Below are positions 5,593-8,317 of a DNA stretch of 8,317 bases, piece by piece. The notes under the pieces are model-generated. The model searched no databases, was not told the origin of the DNA, and saw nothing but the letters and a program-made list of their open reading frames with translations. Position numbers and translations under genes: made by a program. Where the stretch lies: positions 1 to 8,317 of the forward strand of contig SLPT01000271.1 in assembly GCA_007131845.1 (NCBI GenBank), written 5' to 3'. Position 1 is the stretch's first letter. Each line of letters begins with the position of its first letter. This stretch comes from Desulfobacteraceae bacterium (GTDB lineage Bacteria; Desulfobacterota; Desulfobacteria; Desulfobacterales; Desulfosalsimonadaceae).

Positions 5593-6972
5593 ATGAAACC
5601 ATCGCGCTCCAAAACCGCATCCGATCCCACCTTTCAGAAACTACCGCCGCAGAGCATCGAGGCGGAAGAGTCGATCATCAGCGCCGTACTGCTTGACAAC
5701 AATATTCTTTTGGATATTTTGGAAAGCGTAACTGCCGATGATTTCTACAAACCCGCCCACCAGAAAATCTTTGCCGCCATCACAGACCTGTTTGCCGAGG
5801 GCGAACCGGTCGACCTGGTGACGCTGGCCGAACGCCTGAAGCAAAACAACCACCTCGAAGCGGTCGGCGGCGCGGTTTTTTTGGCAAAGATCGTCGACAC
5901 CGCCCCTGTTCCGGCCAATGCCGTGCATTATGCCCGGATCATCCACGAAAAGGCGTCGCTCAGGAAGATGATTTCCACCGCCAACGAAATCGTGGCCCGC
6001 TGCTACGAGGAAAGCGGCGAGGTGGACGAAGTGATCGACTACGCGGAAAGCATGCTTTTTGACATCGCGGAGCAGAAGGTCAAGCAGAATATTTATCCCA
6101 TCGGGCAGATCATCGACGCCAACATCGATGCGCTCGAGGAACGGCAGGGCACTTCGGGAATGCTCAGCGGCGTCCCGTCGGGATTCAAGAAACTCGACGA
6201 ACTGACCTCCGGCTTCCAGCGATCGGATTTGATTATTATTGCGGCCCGTCCCGGCATGGGGAAGACCGCTTTCGCACTCAATTTGGCCCGCAATGCAGCG
6301 GTCGATTCGAACAGCGGCGTGGCCATGTTCTCTCTTGAAATGTCCAAGGAACAGCTATCCCTGAGGCTATTGTGCTCCGAAGCCCGCATCGACTCCTCCC
6401 GGATTCGGGACTCCTATTTCAACGATGACGACTGGCTCCGGCTGACCAACGCGGCGGGCGTACTTTCCGGGTCCCCCATCTTCATAGACGACTCCACCAA
6501 CCTGAGCTCCCTGGACATCAAGACCAAGGCAAGGCGGCTCAAACGGGAAAAAAATATCGGAATGATCATTATCGACTACCTCCAGCTCATGAGACCGGCC
6601 CGGTCCCAGGAGCGAAGGGACCTGGAAATCTCGGAAATGTCGAGAACACTGAAAGGGCTTGCAAAAGAACTCGATATTTCCGTAATCGCCCTGTCGCAGC
6701 TCAACCGGCGTCTGGAGGAACGAAGCGACAAGCGACCCCAGCTTTCCGACTTAAGAGAGTCCGGCGCCCTTGAACAGGACGCGGATCTGGTTATATTTAT
6801 ATACAGGGATGATGTTTACAACGACGATGAAAACAATCCCGAAAGAAACATCGCGGAAATTCAGCTTGCAAAACAGCGTAGCGGGCCAACCGGCACTTGC
6901 CGGCTCGTGTTCAAGGGAGAATACACAAGGTTTGAAAACCTGGCATACGGGGACTTCGGCCCTGAAATGTAA
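5593..6972 (+). CDS. dnaB: Replicative DNA helicase DnaB
   Basis: This 459-aa protein is the hexameric 5'-3' helicase that unwinds DNA at the replication fork and recruits primase. The N-terminal domain begins near LPPQSIEAEESIISAVLLD (about 17-36). The RecA-like motor has Walker A ARPGMGKT (218-225), the catalytic glutamate in SLEMS (E249), Walker B IIIDYLQL with D328, the SQLNRRLEERSDKRP segment, and the LAKQRSGPTG arginine-finger loop (K427, R429). Length is normal and the Walker A and C-terminal motifs are uninterrupted; no intein is present, though inteins are common in this gene. The ATG at 5593 is the first in-frame start after the TGA at 5578-5580, and the conserved domain begins soon after. 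No Shine-Dalgarno sequence precedes it. It lies 109 nt after rplI and 46 nt before hflX. Confidence 0.97.
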   Translation: MKPSRSKTASDPTFQKLPPQSIEAEESIISAVLLDNNILLDILESVTADDFYKPAHQKIFAAITDLFAEGEPVDLVTLAERLKQNNHLEAVGGAVFLAKIVDTAPVPANAVHYARIIHEKASLRKMISTANEIVARCYEESGEVDEVIDYAESMLFDIAEQKVKQNIYPIGQIIDANIDALEERQGTSGMLSGVPSGFKKLDELTSGFQRSDLIIIAARPGMGKTAFALNLARNAAVDSNSGVAMFSLEMSKEQLSLRLLCSEARIDSSRIRDSYFNDDDWLRLTNAAGVLSGSPIFIDDSTNLSSLDIKTKARRLKREKNIGMIIIDYLQLMRPARSQERRDLEISEMSRTLKGLAKELDISVIALSQLNRRLEERSDKRPQLSDLRESGALEQDADLVIFIYRDDVYNDDENNPERNIAEIQLAKQRSGPTGTCRLVFKGEYTRFENLAYGDFGPEM

Positions 6973-7018
6973 ACATCATAAAAAAGACGGCCAAAAAGGA
7001 TCAAACCCAGAATACTGA

Positions 7019-8317
7019 ATGAAAAAAATATATGGTAATACCGGTGGACTGAAGGCAACCCAGATACGCCGGATCGAAAATCTTCACCACTACCGGGTCC
7101 CGCCCGAAGAAGTGATCTCGGAGCCGCTTGCGGCTGAAATCTGCTTGCTCACCCATGAAACCAGACGGCAAATCGGCCTGCTGATCGACCGTTCCGGCAG
7201 GCTGGTCACCGTGATCGTGGGCGATCACCGCAAGATCGAAATTCCCGATACCAGCGATTACAAGGCGCCGCCGGGCCGACTTAAAGGCATCCGGTGCGTG
7301 CATACCCACGTGAAAGACGAGGCGCTGACCAAGGACGACATCACCGACCTTTCCCTGTTGCATCTGGATTTAATGGCCGCCATCACGCCCACGCCGGATG
7401 GCGATCCCAAAGAGATGCACATCGCCCACATCCTGCCGGCGCCCGCGAAAAACGGGGAACGGCACCGCCTGCTGGATCCCGTATCGCTTGAAGCACCGGA
7501 CGGGGCAGCGATTATCGACTGCTTCGCCTTGATCAAGGCCGTAGAGGACGAGCTGTCCCATTACCAGCGGGTGCGACGGGTAGACACCGGAAAGGAACGG
7601 GCCATCCTGGTTTCCGTGACCACCGAGCCGCGGCACAGGGCCATGGCATCCATGGACGAGCTTTCGGAGCTTGCCCGCTCCTGTGGTATCCAGGTCATCG
7701 ACACCGTCATGCAGTCCAGGAAGAAGGTCAACCCCCGCTTCGTGATGGGGACCGGCAAGCTCGAGGAACTGACCATCCATGCCATGCAGCAAGGCGCGGA
7801 CCTGATCATATTCGACCAGGAGCTGAACCCGTCCCAGATCAAGGCAATCACGGATTTGACCGAATTCCGGGTTATCGACCGGACGCAGCTCATCCTCGAC
7901 ATATTCGCCCAGCGGGCCACGTCGCGCGACGGCAAGATCCAGGTGGAACTGGCCCAACTGAAGTACATGCTTCCCCGCCTGGCTACCAAAAACACCGCCA
8001 TGTCGCGGCTTACCGGCGGAATCGGCGGGAGGGGTCCCGGTGAGACCAAGCTGGAAATCAACCGGCGGCGCGTCCGGGACAAGATTACCCGACTTGAGAA
8101 ATCCCTGGATAACCTGAAAAAGCAACGCTTTCAGCAGAAGGCCCGGCGCGCCAGGAACCAGCTTCCGGTCATATCGATCATCGGCTACACCAACGCGGGA
8201 AAATCGACCCTGCTCAACACGATGACCCACAGCGATGTTCTGGCGGAGAGCCGTCTTTTCGCGACACTCGACCCATCGAGCCGGCGGCTTCGGTTTCCAC
8301 GGGACACTGATGTCATC
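7019..8317 (+). CDS. hflX: GTPase HflX, long form, cut by the window edge (partial, 3' end missing)
   Basis: The first 433 codons of HflX are present, a ribosome-binding GTPase that splits stalled or stressed 70S ribosomes. Residues 1 to about 190 form an N-terminal domain absent from the shorter E. coli protein (426 aa in total), including MKKIYGNTGGLKATQIRRIE and CVHTHVKDEAL...LLHLDLMAAI. The standard HflX domain starts near ILVSVTTEP (196-203), with SRKKVNPRFVMGTGKLEEL (233-251) and the glycine-rich GGIGGRGPGET (333-343). A basic helical linker (about 346-380) precedes G1, GYTNAGKST (389-397). The sequence stops after LFATLDPSSRRL, so DxxG, NKxD and the C-terminus lie outside. The ATG follows an in-frame TGA (7016-7018) directly, so no longer start exists. 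The nearest purine-rich word AAAGGA (6995-7000) is 18 nt away, too far for a normal ribosome site. It is probably cotranscribed with dnaB. Confidence 0.95.
   Translation, partial: MKKIYGNTGGLKATQIRRIENLHHYRVPPEEVISEPLAAEICLLTHETRRQIGLLIDRSGRLVTVIVGDHRKIEIPDTSDYKAPPGRLKGIRCVHTHVKDEALTKDDITDLSLLHLDLMAAITPTPDGDPKEMHIAHILPAPAKNGERHRLLDPVSLEAPDGAAIIDCFALIKAVEDELSHYQRVRRVDTGKERAILVSVTTEPRHRAMASMDELSELARSCGIQVIDTVMQSRKKVNPRFVMGTGKLEELTIHAMQQGADLIIFDQELNPSQIKAITDLTEFRVIDRTQLILDIFAQRATSRDGKIQVELAQLKYMLPRLATKNTAMSRLTGGIGGRGPGETKLEINRRRVRDKITRLEKSLDNLKKQRFQQKARRARNQLPVISIIGYTNAGKSTLLNTMTHSDVLAESRLFATLDPSSRRLRFPRDTDVI

Noticed and set aside
5593..6972. Intein or insertion in dnaB
   Set aside because: The usual insertion sites around Walker A and the C-terminal motifs are intact and the length is normal.
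7370..8230. 286-codon minus-strand open frame opposite hflX
   Set aside because: The plus strand encodes HflX motifs throughout. The antisense frame is open only because of GC-rich codon bias and has no family motif.
1..8317. CRISPR array, mobile element, tRNA or defence island
   Set aside because: No regularly spaced repeats, transposase or integrase motifs, terminal inverted repeats or cloverleaf-like sequence were seen on either strand. All clear genes are housekeeping or common envelope genes.

Overview
This window looks like ordinary core chromosome of a GC-rich Gram-negative bacterium. The best guess is Desulfobacterota (the former sulfate-reducing Deltaproteobacteria, Desulfobacterales-like). 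That guess rests on the gene set, the style of the long HflX and the M48/TPR lipoprotein, and codon choice. It is an inference, not a database result. I see no CRISPR array, integrase, transposase, toxin-antitoxin or defence genes, tRNA or rRNA, and no sign of a wholly new system. The points of interest are mostly regulatory DNA and RNA between, and in one case inside, core genes.

Layout. Positions 1-160 hold no convincing gene, perhaps a piece of a dispersed intergenic repeat, then a promoter region. At 161-1501 (+) is a Tat-exported, lipid-anchored M48 zinc metalloprotease with C-terminal TPRs. At 1577-2884 (+) is a YihY-family inner-membrane protein with a cytoplasmic C-terminal extension. 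A convergent DegV-family (fatty-acid-binding type) protein follows at 2925-3788 (-); its likely intrinsic terminator lies inside the 3' end of yihY. The 221-bp divergent region 3789-4009 carries a near-consensus sigma-70 promoter for rpsF and a palindrome-rich candidate promoter for degV.

From 4010 to the right edge, all genes point right: rpsF (S6), rpsR (S18), rplI (L9), dnaB (replicative helicase) and hflX (ribosome-associated GTPase, cut by the window edge). This is the widespread bacterial rpsF-rpsR-rplI-dnaB cluster with hflX added. It links 30S platform proteins, a 50S stalk-base protein, the replication-fork helicase and a ribosome-splitting or rescue GTPase. The cluster is not tightly packed: 214 nt with several hairpins separate rpsR and rplI, and 109 nt with an 11-bp perfect stem separate rplI and dnaB. 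It may therefore be several transcription units. dnaB and hflX lack a recognisable Shine-Dalgarno sequence at normal distance, unlike the other genes.

Calls for the seven complete genes and the partial hflX rest on visible family motifs and are secure at family level. Promoter, operator, terminator and leader calls come from reading by eye and are less certain.
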